This document shows, piece by piece, positions 47,485-56,930 of a stretch of 64,000 bases of DNA (the first letter of the stretch is position 1; each line of letters starts with the position of its first letter). A model generated the notes under the pieces. It ran no database searches, was not told where the DNA came from, and saw only the letters and a program-made list of their open reading frames with translations. Made by a program: the position numbers and the translations under genes. The stretch spans positions 310,001-374,000 of the forward strand of contig JAGYKS010000025.1 in the NCBI GenBank assembly GCA_018401565.1, read 5' to 3'. The stretch comes from Acidimicrobiales bacterium (GTDB lineage: Bacteria > Actinomycetota > Acidimicrobiia > Acidimicrobiales > Acidimicrobilacustridaceae).

Positions 47485-48160
47485 ATGACTGAGCAACAAA
47501 CCTTCCGATCACAGGTCAGATCGCTCGCTGCAGAGCGATTCAGCCACGTCGGAACGAGGTGGGACCCGCGAGGCAATCCTTGAGGCCACCGTCAAGGTGC
47601 TGGAGACCTCGGGTGAGGCTGCAGTCCGGCTGGCGTCGGTCGCCGACGACGCTGGTGTGGCCGTCGGGCTCATCAGCTACCACTTCGCCGGCCGTGAGGG
47701 TTTGATTCAGGCCGCCCAGGCTTTCCGTTATTCCAGGCGGTCCCTGGCCAACCTCGATGACGTTGCGGCTGGAGTCGTAGCAGCCACGACGCCCGACGAT
47801 TTCCTCGCCCGTCTGGGGTACTTCACTGCGGACGCCGTGGCTCAGGCATCGGCGGAGGGGTCCCGCATGAGTCGTGTGGCCCTGCTTGGTTCGGCTTTTG
47901 GTCGCCCCGACTTGTTCGCTTATTACGGTGAGGTCCAGCGGGACCTCACCGACCAGTTCGAGCGCGTGGCGCGTGCCGCACAGGAGACTGGTCTGCTCCG
48001 GTCAGACCTCGATGCCCGGGCCATTGGCGTGTTTGCCCAGGCCTATGCCCTCGGGTTGGTCCTCGCCGACATCGATCCCGACGGTCCTGATCCCGAGGCG
48101 CTGGCCGAGGTGATCCTGGCGGCGTGGTCGGGGCTTGTGGCAACCGCCGAACCTGGTTGA
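47485..48160 (+). CDS. TetR-family transcriptional regulator (one frameshift)
   Basis: This regulator has about 225 residues after one correction near 47537. The N-terminal DNA-binding domain is RGGTREAILEATVKVLETSG, then ASVADDAGVAVGLISYHFAGREGLIQAA, the TetR helix-turn-helix with the usual YHF. The rest is a helical ligand-binding domain. The first frame opens MTEQQTFRSQVRSLAAE, then the reading moves to DSATSERGGT. It is divergent from the LuxR-type gene and 169 bp ahead of the peroxiredoxin gene, which it might control. Confidence 0.83.
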
Positions 48161-48329
48161 TTTCTGGTTCTGTTTTCGGTGGCTCTGTTCTTCCTGGGTT
48201 GTGGTTCCAATTCCTGACTAATATGATCGGAATTGTCAGTTATGGGCGGGCGCATCGCCCATCAGCCCATCACCCATCACCCATCGTGCCGATCGCAGAT
48301 CACGAACCATCACCTTCAAAGGAGCCACC

Positions 48330-48965
48330 ATGGCCATTCGACTGGGCGACACCGCCCCCGATTTCACTGCCGAGACCACCCAGGGGACCATCACCTTCCA
48401 CGATTGGCTGGGTGATTCATGGGGGGTGCTGTTCAGCCATCCCAAGGACTTCACGCCGGTGTGCACCACCGAGTTGGGCGCCGTTGCCCATCTGGCTGAC
48501 GAGTTTGCCCGTCGCAACGTGAAGGTCATCGGCTTGTCGGTTGACCCGGTGGCCAGCCACGTGACGTGGGAAGCCGACATCGCCGAGACCCAGGGCGCTG
48601 AGGTGAACTTCCCCATGATCGGGGATCCCGACCGGGTGGTGGCCGACCTCTACGACATGATCCACCCCAATGCCGACAACACCCTCACGGTGCGTTCGGT
48701 GTTTGTGATCGGTCCGGACAAGTCCGTGAAGCTGACGCTCACCTACCCGGCTTCCACCGGCAGGAACTTTGACGAGATCCTGCGGGTCATCGACTCGCTG
48801 CAGCTCACCGCTGCCCACAAGGTGGCCACCCCGGCCAACTGGACCGATGGCGACGACGTGATCATCGGGTCGGCGGTGTCTGACGAAGAGGCAGCCACGC
48901 TGTTTCCCCAGGGATGGACGACGGTGAAGCCCTACCTGCGGGTGCTGCCCCAGCCCGGTCGCTGA
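48330..48965 (+). CDS. 1-Cys peroxiredoxin (Prx6 type)
   Basis: This 211-residue peroxidase reduces hydrogen peroxide and organic peroxides. The active site is HPKDFTPVCTTELG with peroxidatic Cys45. There is no second cysteine of the resolving type, and the C-terminal extension (NWTDGDDVIIGSAVSDEEA) is typical of the Prx6 branch. AAAGGAG lies ahead of the ATG. The upstream gap holds TAATAT (48219-48224) flanked by CTGAC/GTCAG, a plausible promoter with an overlapping imperfect inverted repeat, and a run of CCCATCA units. Confidence 0.93.
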   Translation: MAIRLGDTAPDFTAETTQGTITFHDWLGDSWGVLFSHPKDFTPVCTTELGAVAHLADEFARRNVKVIGLSVDPVASHVTWEADIAETQGAEVNFPMIGDPDRVVADLYDMIHPNADNTLTVRSVFVIGPDKSVKLTLTYPASTGRNFDEILRVIDSLQLTAAHKVATPANWTDGDDVIIGSAVSDEEAATLFPQGWTTVKPYLRVLPQPGR

Positions 48966-49033
48966 CGCCCGGTCCATGCGCCGGGTGACTGCGCCCGGTC
49001 CACTGCGCCTGAGTGACTGCGCCTGGACTGCGC

Positions 49034-49078
49034 GCGACGTCCCCCGCCATGCCGTGTGGCATGCCGGGGGGACGTCGC
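49034..49078. terminator. Strong hairpin between convergent genes, likely bidirectional terminator
   Basis: A stem of about 20 bp: left arm 49034-49053 (GCGACGTCCCCC then GCCATGCC), GTGT loop, right arm 49058-49078 (GGCATG to GACGTCGC), with one bulge and one mismatch. It lies between the convergent peroxiredoxin and aquaporin genes. There is no T run, as is common in high-GC actinobacteria. Confidence 0.7.
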
Positions 49079-49084
49079 ATATCT

Positions 49085-49126
49085 CGGTACTTGCCTGTCG
49101 GTACTTGCCTGTCGGTACTTGCCTCA
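49085..49126. repeat. Tandem repeat, 14 bp x 3
   Basis: CGGTACTTGCCTGT occurs at 49085-49098 and 49099-49112, and CGGTACTTGCCTCA at 49113-49126, directly after the hairpin and before the aquaporin stop. Confidence 0.92.
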
Positions 49127-49141
49127 GATGACGCTGCCGGT

Positions 49142-49903
49142 TCAGGCGGCGTAGTCGGCATCCTCGGCATCGTCGTTGTCGCCCGAACCGATGAGGTTGT
49201 AGATCACAGCGCCGATGATGCCGCCCACGATGGGGGCAACCCAGAACATCCACAGCTGACCGAGGTACTCCCCGCCGGCCAGCAGGGCCGGACCGGTGGA
49301 GCGGGCCGGGTTCACCGAGGTGTTGGTGACCGGGATGCTGATGAGGTGGATGAGGGTGAGGGCCAGACCGATGGCCAGCCCGGCGAACCCCTTGGGGGCC
49401 TTGCGCCCGGTGACACCCATGATGATGATCACGAACACTGCCGTGAGCACGATCTCGGCCACCAGGCCGGCGGCGAGGTTGTACAGACCGGGTGAAAGGT
49501 CGCCGTAGCCGTTGGCGGCAAGGCCACCTTCGCGCACCTCGGTTACCGACGACCCGGCCCGGTTGGCGGCGATGGCCAGCACCGTGGCCGACGCTGCGAT
49601 GGCACCCACCACCTGGGTGACGATGTAGGGAATGGCGTCTTTGGCGTCGAAACGCTTGCCCACCACCAACCCGATGGTGACCGCCGGGTTGAAGTGTCCA
49701 CCTGAGATATGGCCGACGCCGTAGGCCATCACCAGCACGGTGAGACCGAAGGCCAAAGACACTCCGAGGAAGCCGATGCCGAGCCCGGTGTTGTCACCTT
49801 CGGCATCAAGGAACTTGGCCGCCAGCACCGCACTACCGGTGCCACCGAGGACCAGAACATAGGTGCCGAGGAACTCGGCGCCGAGACGCGGTGCGATCCG
49901 CAT
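49142..49903 (-). CDS. aqpZ: Aquaporin (MIP family, AqpZ-like)
   Basis: This 253-residue channel has six membrane helices and both NPA boxes ([12 protein letters not shown] and [13 protein letters not shown]). The start [28 protein letters not shown] is the usual first helix. Residues following the second NPA (ARS) match water-selective AqpZ rather than GlpF. An acidic tail ([10 protein letters not shown]) closes the protein. ATG at 49903 has AAGGGGG upstream. It moves water, perhaps small solutes, across the inner membrane. Confidence 0.92.
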   Translation of the reverse strand: MRIAPRLGAEFLGTYVLVLGGTGSAVLAAKFLDAEGDNTGLGIGFLGVSLAFGLTVLVMAYGVGHISGGHFNPAVTIGLVVGKRFDAKDAIPYIVTQVVGAIAASATVLAIAANRAGSSVTEVREGGLAANGYGDLSPGLYNLAAGLVAEIVLTAVFVIIIMGVTGRKAPKGFAGLAIGLALTLIHLISIPVTNTSVNPARSTGPALLAGGEYLGQLWMFWVAPIVGGIIGAVIYNLIGSGDNDDAEDADYAA

Positions 49904-50156
49904 GGGGTACCCCCTTGTGTTGAACCCACCGGCGACATACCGATGGCCCGCTGAACTGTTCATCTCCTACCGTATGGCCCGATGGGTAGCCGGCGGTGGA
50001 TGCATCACGTGCGTTCGGCACTGGTGCCCACGACGATCCCACCGCTCGCCGCCGGGGAAAATGCGCAGACTCTTCGATGACTTTTGCGGGCCCGGTTGGT
50101 GCGTCCGCAATGGTGGGAGTGGCCCCATGGGGTGATGGTGGGGCACCATCTCGGGT

Positions 50157-50573
50157 ATGACAACGAACGTGCAGGCAACGTCCACCTCCCGACCTGGCCT
50201 GGTGCGGGCCTACGTCATCGTCACCGCCATCCTCACCTTGCTGGTGCTGATCCAGGCGATTCTCGCCGGCCGGGGTATCGCCGGGCTGGGCAATTTCCTG
50301 ACCCACGGGTACGTGGGCAATGCCTCGTTCGTGGCGGGATTCGTTGCTGCGCTGCTGGCGGTGGTGTCAAAGATGCCCCAGCGTCAGGTAGTTCTGGCCG
50401 GCATCGTGCTGCTGTTGCTGTTCACCCAGACCGGGCTTGGCTACGTGGCCCGTGACAGTGTCGAGGCGGCCGCATGGCACGTGCCGCTGGGCATCATCAC
50501 GTTCTCACTGGTCGTGCTTCAGCACGTCGGCGCGATCTCGGTGTCCAAGGGTGGCAAGGGATCGTCGTCGTAG
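50157..50573 (+). CDS. Four-helix membrane protein of unknown function
   Basis: This 138-residue protein has about four hydrophobic helices (VRAYVIVTAILTLLVLIQAIL, SFVAGFVAALLAVV, VVLAGIVLLLLFTQTGLGY, VPLGIITFSLVVLQHV). Histidines lie in the second and fourth helical regions (THGYVGN, WHVPLG, QHVGA). Paired His and four helices resemble small heme-binding or DUF6220-like membrane proteins, but I do not assign a function. Its last 55 bases overlap the convergent RDD gene. Confidence 0.65.
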   Translation: MTTNVQATSTSRPGLVRAYVIVTAILTLLVLIQAILAGRGIAGLGNFLTHGYVGNASFVAGFVAALLAVVSKMPQRQVVLAGIVLLLLFTQTGLGYVARDSVEAAAWHVPLGIITFSLVVLQHVGAISVSKGGKGSSS

Positions 50574-51115
50574 TACGTCCTGACGTGGGCTTCCCAGTCG
50601 TAGACCACCCAGGTGCGTGCCACCCGGTCGTGCCAGCCGCGGCGGGCTGGCGTGAAAGCGATCCACAGGAATCCCAGCGCCAGGATCGCTGACACCCAGT
50701 ACATCAGTGCCCGAACCAATGCCATGGCAAATGTTGGGTGCCGGCCGTCGGCGCCCACCACCCGAACCCCAATCACCAGCTTGCCCACCGTGCGTCCAAA
50801 CAGCCACCAGCCCAGCGTCAGGTACACCAGGCTCACCAGGCTCACCGAACCCAGGGTCACCGCCCAGCCCTGGGGCGGCTCAATGGTGGTGCGGTCACCG
50901 AAGGTGAGCGTCCCGATGGCGTTGATCACGAACGTGATGACCGACAACAACACGACGATGACGACGGCGTCAATGGAGTAGGCCACAAACCTGGTGACGA
51001 ACCCGGCCGGGGTTCCCCGACGGTTCGGTCCGGCGGTCATGCGTCGGCCCGATCGCTCGGCGGGAGGCGTCGACGGGGCGCCGGACATATCGGCAGAGCT
51101 GGCCGACAAGGTCAT
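50519..51115 (-). CDS. RDD-family membrane protein
   Basis: This 198-residue protein has the RDD opening GFVTRFVAYSIDAVVIVVLLS, with the Arg and the Asp that name the family, then GRTVGKLVIGVRVVGADGR and DRVARTWVVYDW. Three membrane helices are predicted. The role of the family is unclear; transport has been suggested for some members. The ATG at 51115 overlaps the stop of the upstream gene by four bases. The 3' end overlaps the convergent membrane-protein gene by 55 bp. Confidence 0.85.
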   Translation of the reverse strand: MTLSASSADMSGAPSTPPAERSGRRMTAGPNRRGTPAGFVTRFVAYSIDAVVIVVLLSVITFVINAIGTLTFGDRTTIEPPQGWAVTLGSVSLVSLVYLTLGWWLFGRTVGKLVIGVRVVGADGRHPTFAMALVRALMYWVSAILALGFLWIAFTPARRGWHDRVARTWVVYDWEAHVRTYYDDDPLPPLDTEIAPTC

Positions 51116-51946
51116 GTGCCGGACCCTGTCGTTGCGGCGTTGGCAGCTTCGTCGGGTGACGTTCCGCCGTGCTTTGGTCGCCTCGTGCCACGGCGCCCGC
51201 CACGCAGCCGGGCGGTGACCCGGTCGATGGCATCGTCGGCTGACAGCGTGCGGGACCGAAAGGAGTTCGCCATCTCGGTGGCGATTCCCCCGGACTGATC
51301 CCAGATCAGCGAGCGGATGGCGGTGGGGTCGTCGGTGAGCTGCTGCAGCGTGATGGGGAGTGCCTCACCCACGACCGGGTCCAGAAGTTTGTCGACCAGC
51401 GCCAGCAGCTTGTCGGGGTCGGCGGCCATCTGGGTCATGACCCCGTCCACCAGCGGCTCGACAAGCGACGGGTCATCGGCCAGCCGATCGAGGACACCGG
51501 CCACCACCGGTATGAGCAGATCAGGATTGGTGGCGATGCTGTCGATGATGTCGGGAAGGAGGTCGCCTCCGGTCACTGCGTCCATCGAACGTTGCACCAC
51601 CAGCGACCGCTCGGTGTCGGCCAGACGACGCTCCACCCGGCCGGCATCGGCCAGGGCTTCCAGGGTGCTCTCGATCCCCGATCGCCCGGCGTCCACAAGT
51701 GGCGTCACGCCCGGGAGTGCCCCGGCCTGGCGAACCACGGGTTCCATTGCGGCGGCGGCTTCTCGTGCTGGCATCGGTGGCCATGCGGCCTGCGGTCAGT
51801 GACGCCTCGCGAGCCAGTGCAAGTGCTCCCAGGCCGATATCGCCCAGCCGGTGCGACGAGGGTTCGGTTCCCAGCGCCGTGCGGGCGGCACCGGTCGAGG
51901 CAATAAGCGCTCCCAGACCCAGGCGCGTCAGGCGTCGGGCCAGCAT
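51112..51946 (-). CDS. Hypothetical helical protein (one frameshift)
   Basis: The corrected protein has about 278 residues: MLARRLTRLGLGALIASTG, DIGLGALALAREASLTAGRMATDA, then after a break near 51770-51780 AREAAAAMEPVVRQAG. Repeated helical units of LIPVVAGVLDRLADDPSLVEPLV and MTQMAADPDKLLALVDKLLDPVV follow. These about 20-residue units look like a helical-hairpin repeat. The C-terminal tail is basic. I do not recognise the family. It is the first gene of a two-gene operon with the RDD protein, so an envelope role is possible. Confidence 0.6.
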
Positions 51947-52122
51947 GGCGGGATCCTCGTGGGGGCCACAGCAGGATCGGGCACGGCCAAGCCGGTGCTG
52001 GTGGGGGCCGGCAGGTTGGTTGTTGGTGGATCGGGTTCGGTCACGTGGGTCCTTCACAGCCGGCACGCAGGTGCCAGATACTACTTCCCCTCCCGACGGT
52101 AGGGTCGGGGGAGCCCAACTCC

Positions 52123-53910
52123 ATGGGTATCGCAGCGATCCGTTCACCTGGTGGCATCGGTGGCCCAGGTAACCCTCCGGGAGGTCCCGTGTCGCCAGAC
52201 CCGCCAGACCCGCCAGATCCGCCAGACCCGCCAGACCCGCCCGACCCGTTCGGTGAGGCGGGTGTGGTCGAGACCCACATCTCGACACTGGTGTTCATGG
52301 GTGACCGGGCGTACAAGTTCAAAAAGCCGGTGAAGTTCGGGTTTCTGGACTTTTCCACCCCGCAGCTGCGTCGGGTGGCGTGCCACAACGAGGTGGTGCT
52401 GAACCGACGGTTGGCACCCGATGTGTACCTGGGGATAGCCGAGCAACTCGACGAGCACGGGCGTCCCGACTACGCGGTGGTGATGCGGCGCATGGATCCC
52501 CGTCGCCGGTTGGGGTCACTGGTGGTTGCGGGGGCGGCCGAGGTGGATGACCGCCTCGTGGAGCTGGCGGGGGTGGTGGCCGGGTTCCATCGCCGAGCCG
52601 AACGTTCGGCGGCCATTGACGCCGACGCCACCGCCGAGGCGGTCCGTCGGGAGTGGGATGCCGGCACCGACGAGATGGCGGAGTTCGTGGGTCCGGTACT
52701 GGACCCGGTGGTGTTCGACGCCGTGGTTCGGCGGTATCGACAGTTTCTCGACGGACGCACGGCGTTGTTCGACGCCCGCATCGACGCCGGCTACGTGTGC
52801 GACGGCCACGGCGACCTGCAGGCCGAGGACGTGTTCTGCACCCCAGACGGGCCCCAGGTGCTGGACTGCATCGAGTTCGACTCCCATCTTCGTCACTGCG
52901 ACGTGCTGGCCGACGTGGCCTTCATGGCCATGGACCTCGAACGACTGGGCGATCGACCCGCCGGCGACCGCTTCGTGGCGTCGTGGGCGTCTGCGCTGGG
53001 TGGATCTGCACTGGGTGGATCTGCACTGGGTGGATCTGCGCCGGGTGGACCTGCGCTGGATGGACCTGCGGTGCACCCGGCCCTGTTGCACCATTACATC
53101 GCCGAGCGGGCGTTTGTCCGGGCCAAGGTGGCATGCCTGCGGCACGGTCAGCAGTCGCCGGGATCGCCCGAGGCGACCGGGACTGCCACCGCCGCCCGGG
53201 ACCTTCTCGCCATGTGCGCTGCCCATCTGGAGGCGGCGGCTCCACGGTTGGTGGTGGTGGGGGGCTCGCCGGGAACGGGAAAGACCACAGTGGCGGTCGG
53301 GCTGGGTCAGGCCACCGGCTGGCCGGTGCTGCACTCCGATGTGGTGCGCAAACAGCGGATCGGTCTGGACCCGGCGTCTCGGCCGTCAGCCGATGACTAC
53401 CGGCGGTTGTACGAGCCCAGCGAGGTGGCCGCCACCTACACCGACGTGCTGGCAGCGGCGGCGGATCACCTTGCCATGGGGCGGTCGGTGATACTCGACG
53501 CCTCGTGGACCAGCGCCGCCGAGCGGGACCGGGCCCGCAAGGTGGCCAACGGGGCCCGGGCCGACGTGATCGAGCTGCAGTGTGTATGTGACCCCCACCA
53601 GGCACGCCGCCGTGTGGCCGATCGGTTGGGGGCGGCGGGGCCGTCGGGAGCCGCAGGAGCCTCGGACGCCACTGCTGAGGTGGCCGACCTGCTGGCGTCC
53701 CGCACCGATGCATGGCCCGAAGCCACCCAACTGGACACCGAAGCCACCCCGGCGTTGGTGGTGCGGGCGGCAGTGGCCGAGTGGGACGGTGAGCCCAGGC
53801 GGCGCTGCCGAGGTGGGACCGTGGTGAGCCCGTGGCGGTGCCGGCCGGCCCGCGCAATCGTGCACTCTGTCCCGCAATCTGTGGCGTGGCGTGCCGTGCG
53901 GCTAGCGTAA
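52123..53910 (+). CDS. Two-domain phosphotransferase-like / AAA-type P-loop kinase
   Basis: This 595-residue protein joins an N-terminal kinase-like domain of the aminoglycoside-phosphotransferase fold (YKFKKPVKFGFLDFST, GHGDLQAEDVFC as catalytic loop, CIEFDSHLRHCD as metal-binding loop) to a C-terminal P-loop kinase (VVVGGSPGTGKTTVAVGL, ILDASWTSAAERDRARKVA). This arrangement is known in bacteria as a bifunctional aminoglycoside phosphotransferase/ATP-binding protein; its substrate is unknown. Two linkers are tandem repeats: (PPD)n at 52195-52248 and SALGG-type units at 52990-53064. ATG at 52123 is the start used here. The extreme C-terminus is Arg-rich and may be a frameshifted tail. Confidence 0.82.
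   Translation: MGIAAIRSPGGIGGPGNPPGGPVSPDPPDPPDPPDPPDPPDPFGEAGVVETHISTLVFMGDRAYKFKKPVKFGFLDFSTPQLRRVACHNEVVLNRRLAPDVYLGIAEQLDEHGRPDYAVVMRRMDPRRRLGSLVVAGAAEVDDRLVELAGVVAGFHRRAERSAAIDADATAEAVRREWDAGTDEMAEFVGPVLDPVVFDAVVRRYRQFLDGRTALFDARIDAGYVCDGHGDLQAEDVFCTPDGPQVLDCIEFDSHLRHCDVLADVAFMAMDLERLGDRPAGDRFVASWASALGGSALGGSALGGSAPGGPALDGPAVHPALLHHYIAERAFVRAKVACLRHGQQSPGSPEATGTATAARDLLAMCAAHLEAAAPRLVVVGGSPGTGKTTVAVGLGQATGWPVLHSDVVRKQRIGLDPASRPSADDYRRLYEPSEVAATYTDVLAAAADHLAMGRSVILDASWTSAAERDRARKVANGARADVIELQCVCDPHQARRRVADRLGAAGPSGAAGASDATAEVADLLASRTDAWPEATQLDTEATPALVVRAAVAEWDGEPRRRCRGGTVVSPWRCRPARAIVHSVPQSVAWRAVRLA
52195..52248. repeat. Coding tandem repeat, 9 bp x 6
   Basis: Six units of CCAGACCCG (one with T, one starting CCC) encode the PDP-PDP run near the N-terminus of the two-domain kinase. 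Confidence 0.92.
52990..53064. repeat. Coding tandem repeat, 15 bp x 5
   Basis: Five units of TCTGC(G/A)CTGGGTGGA encode SALGG, SALGG, SALGG, SAPGG, PALDG between the two domains of the same kinase protein. Confidence 0.92.
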
Positions 53911-53914
53911 CGAC

Positions 53915-55093
53915 GTGGTTGCACGTCGTCCAGAGCGCGCCACCGGGTCTGACGGAGACCCATTGGGCCCTCCACAGTTCGGTGCTGCAGGCGATCCCGG
54001 CGGTATCGAGGGCGGGGAAGTCGCTGCCGACTTCCTCAGCGGCCAGCGCGCCAGTCCTTCGGTTCGTCGGCGGGTGTTCTGGCGGGTGGTGCTTCTCACC
54101 GTCACGGCCCTGTGCCTGTACCTGTTGGCGCCGTCGCTGCTTCGGGTGTTCGGCTCGGTGCAGAACCTTCGCCGGGTCAATCCCTTGTGGTTCCCGGTAA
54201 TCCTGGGCCTTCAGGCGGCCAGTTTCGTGTGCATCTGGTACCTGTTGCGCATCGCGCTGCAGACCCGTCGGTGGTTCGTGGTGGCCACGTCGCAGCTGGC
54301 CGGCAACGCCTTCAGCCGGCTGGTGCCCGGCGGGGCCGCTGCCGGGGTGGCGCTGCAGTACCGAATGCTGGCCGACGCCGGGATCTCCACCACCCGGGCG
54401 GCATCGAGCCTCACGGCGGTGTCGTTGCTCACTCTGGCGGTGGTGCTCGGTCTGCCGGTGCTGGCGATCCCGGCCATGATCGGCGGTTCGGTGGACAGCG
54501 GCCTGGTGAGCGCAGCGCTGCTGGGTGGGTTGGTGTTTTTGGTGATGGTGGCGGTGGGTTCGGCGCTGTTGTTTTCCGATCCTGTGCTTGAGCGTGTGGG
54601 CCAGATCGCCCAGTGGTTGATCAACATCGTTCGACGTCACCACGAACCCAGCGGTGACCTGCCCCAGCGTCTGGTGGCCGAACGCAATCAGGTGCGTCAG
54701 TCCATGCAGTCGCAGTGGTGGCAAGCTTTGCTGGCGTCGGTGGGGCGGTCGATGTTCGATTACGGGTCGCTGCTGGTGGCGCTGCTGGCGGTGGGGGCCG
54801 ACCCCAACCCGTCACTGGTGCTCCTGGCGTTCGTGGCGTCGCAGGTGCTTGCCATGATCCCGCTCACCCCGGGCGGTTTGGGGTTCGTGGAGGCCGGCCT
54901 GACCGCCACGTTGACCGTGGCCGGCGTGCCCGCCTCGCTGGCCGTGGTGGCAACCCTGGCCTACCGACTGGCGTCGTACTGGATCCCGATGGCAGCGGGG
55001 ATGATGGCGTTTGGGATGTTCCGCAGTCGCTACCGCACGAGTCAGCGTCCGCCGCCACAGCCCGGGACCGCCGGGCCTGCACCGGCCCGGTAG
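53915..55093 (+). CDS. Lysylphosphatidylglycerol synthase TM-region protein (UPF0104 family)
   Basis: This polytopic membrane protein of 392 residues has eight or so helices. NAFSRLVPGGAAAGVALQYRML and PLTPGGLGFVEAGLTATL are the family landmarks. It lacks the cytosolic C-terminal transferase domain of MprF, so it is the flippase-type half only. Possible roles are lipid flipping or envelope glycolipid assembly. GTG at 53915 follows the previous stop by four bases. A hydrophilic N-terminal part of about 50 residues precedes the first helix (VVLLTVTALCLYLLA). Confidence 0.85.
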   Translation: MVARRPERATGSDGDPLGPPQFGAAGDPGGIEGGEVAADFLSGQRASPSVRRRVFWRVVLLTVTALCLYLLAPSLLRVFGSVQNLRRVNPLWFPVILGLQAASFVCIWYLLRIALQTRRWFVVATSQLAGNAFSRLVPGGAAAGVALQYRMLADAGISTTRAASSLTAVSLLTLAVVLGLPVLAIPAMIGGSVDSGLVSAALLGGLVFLVMVAVGSALLFSDPVLERVGQIAQWLINIVRRHHEPSGDLPQRLVAERNQVRQSMQSQWWQALLASVGRSMFDYGSLLVALLAVGADPNPSLVLLAFVASQVLAMIPLTPGGLGFVEAGLTATLTVAGVPASLAVVATLAYRLASYWIPMAAGMMAFGMFRSRYRTSQRPPPQPGTAGPAPAR

Positions 55094-55168
55094 GGTCTGG
55101 TCCACTCAACTCAGGCGGGGCGCACCGGGGATCGGTCGCCACAGGCCAACCGAACAACGGGGGCGGAC

Positions 55169-55699
55169 ATGGGTGATCCAGTGGGGGTCAGTGGCGACGC
55201 AGTGAACCTGGCGCTGGCGCTGTTGCGCGCCAGCGTGGGGGCGATGATCATCGCCCACGGGTGGAACCACCTCTTTGGTGGCGGCGGACTCGCCGGCACC
55301 GCAGGTTGGTTTGACTCGCTTGGTCTGCGCCCGGGACGCCTGCACGCACTCATGGCCAGCGTGGTCGAGCTCGTGGCTGGCGTGCTGCTGCTTTTGGGCC
55401 TGTTGGTTCCGTTTGCCGCCGGTGCCCTGCTGGGTGTGATGGTGGTGGCCTGGATCACTGCCCATCGGTCGAACGGCTTTTTCATCTTCGCTCCCGGGCA
55501 GGGATGGGAGTACGTGATGGTGGTGTCGGTGGTGGCCGTGGCGATCGGAACAGTGGGCCCCGGACAGTGGTCGCTCGACCATGCCTTCGACCTGTCGATG
55601 TCGGGATGGTGGCCGATGGTGGTCACCGTGGTGGTGGGGCTGGGCGGCTCGCTGGGGTTGCTTGCGGTGTTCTGGCGACCCGGTCGAACTGCCAGCTGA
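55169..55699 (+). CDS. DoxX-family membrane protein
   Basis: This protein of 176 residues has four helices. The DoxX pattern is clear: LALALLRASVGAMIIAHGWNHLFGGGGL and ELVAGVLLLLGLLVPFAAGAL, then WEYVMVVSVVAVAIGTVGPGQWSLDHAF. Family members link to quinone or thiol redox systems; no specific partner is present here. It follows the UPF0104 gene by 75 bp on the same strand. Confidence 0.85.
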   Translation: MGDPVGVSGDAVNLALALLRASVGAMIIAHGWNHLFGGGGLAGTAGWFDSLGLRPGRLHALMASVVELVAGVLLLLGLLVPFAAGALLGVMVVAWITAHRSNGFFIFAPGQGWEYVMVVSVVAVAIGTVGPGQWSLDHAFDLSMSGWWPMVVTVVVGLGGSLGLLAVFWRPGRTAS

Positions 55700-55804
55700 T
55701 CGCCTGTGGTGGGCGCTCCCAGTGGGGGCCTCTGAGTGGGGCCTCGCTGCGTGCCTCCCAGCGGGTCCGCTCGTGCTCCTGCGGTGTCAGTGCGATGATG
55801 CGGC

Positions 55805-56930
55805 ATGACCAATCTCGTGCAGCTGCACTGGTTTTTGCCTACCGGCGGCGACAGCCGCATGTTGGCGCCCGCTGGGGCCGACGACCATCGCCGCCCACCT
55901 GATCCCGGCTACCTGCTGGAGGTGGCGCTGGCCGCTGAGCGTCTGGGCTTTGAAGCCATGCTCACTCCCACCGGCACCATGTGCGAGGACGCCTGGGTGA
56001 CCACGGCATCGCTGTTGGGTCGGACCGACCGCATCAGGTTCCTGGTTGCGTTTCGGCCCGGAGGCATGTCGCCCACGCTGTCGGCCCAGATGGCCTCGAC
56101 CTACCAGCGGATGTCCGGTGGCCGGCTCATGATGAACGTCGTCACCGGCGCCGAGGCCGCCGAGCTGGCCCGCTTCGGTGATCACCTGCCCCATGACGAA
56201 CGCTACGAACGCACTGCCGAGTTCATCGAGGTGGTGCGCGGATCGTGGGCCGACGATCCCTACGACTTCGACGGAACCCACTACCGCATGGTGGCCGCCA
56301 CCACCCGTCAGCAGCCCGACCCCGTGCCGCCCATCTACTTCGGTGGTGCGTCGCCGGCGGCCGAGCGGGTGGCAGCCGAACACGTCGATGTGTACCTGGC
56401 GTGGGGTGAGCCTCCGGCCATGGTTGCCGAGCGGGTGGAGCGGGTGCGGGCCCTGGCTGCGGCCGCCGGCCCGGACGATCCGCTTCGGGATCCGCTTTCA
56501 TGTGATCACCCGGCCCACCTCACAAGAGGCGTGGGCGGTGGCCGATCGCATGGTGGCCGAGATCGACCCGGCACAGCTGGCATCGGCCCAGACCGACTTC
56601 GCCACCACCCAGAGTGTGGGTCAGGCCCGCATGGCGTCGTTGCACGGCGGTTCGACCGACAGCCTCGAGGTGTACCCCAACGTGTGGGCCGGACCGGGTC
56701 TGGTTCGTGGTGGTGCCGGTACGGCGCTGGTGGGAAGCTACGCCGAGGTGGCAGACCGTATCGCCGAGTATCACGCCGTCGGGTTCGACGAGTTCATCCT
56801 GTCGGGCTATCCCCACCTTGAGGAGGCCTACTGGGTGGGTGAGGGGGTCATGCCCGAACTGCGCCGTCGCGGCCTGCTGGCCCCGGCTCCGGGCGGTGGC
56901 ACCCCAGCGGTGATGTCCAGCTTCCGATGA
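55805..56930 (+). CDS. ssuD: FMNH2-dependent alkanesulfonate monooxygenase (one frameshift)
   Basis: This LLM-fold enzyme of about 375 residues releases sulfite from alkanesulfonates using FMNH2 and oxygen. Family landmarks run the full length: [22 protein letters not shown] with the conserved Cys, [54 protein letters not shown], then [34 protein letters not shown] and [14 protein letters not shown]. The frame breaks near 56480-56490. No ssuE reductase or ssuABC transporter is adjacent, so flavin reduction and uptake must be encoded elsewhere. Confidence 0.9.

Noticed and set aside
52922-54724. 600-residue open frame on the minus strand
   Set aside because: It lies opposite the two-domain kinase and the UPF0104 gene, is Pro/Arg/His-rich without any motif, and is an effect of high GC in the third codon position.
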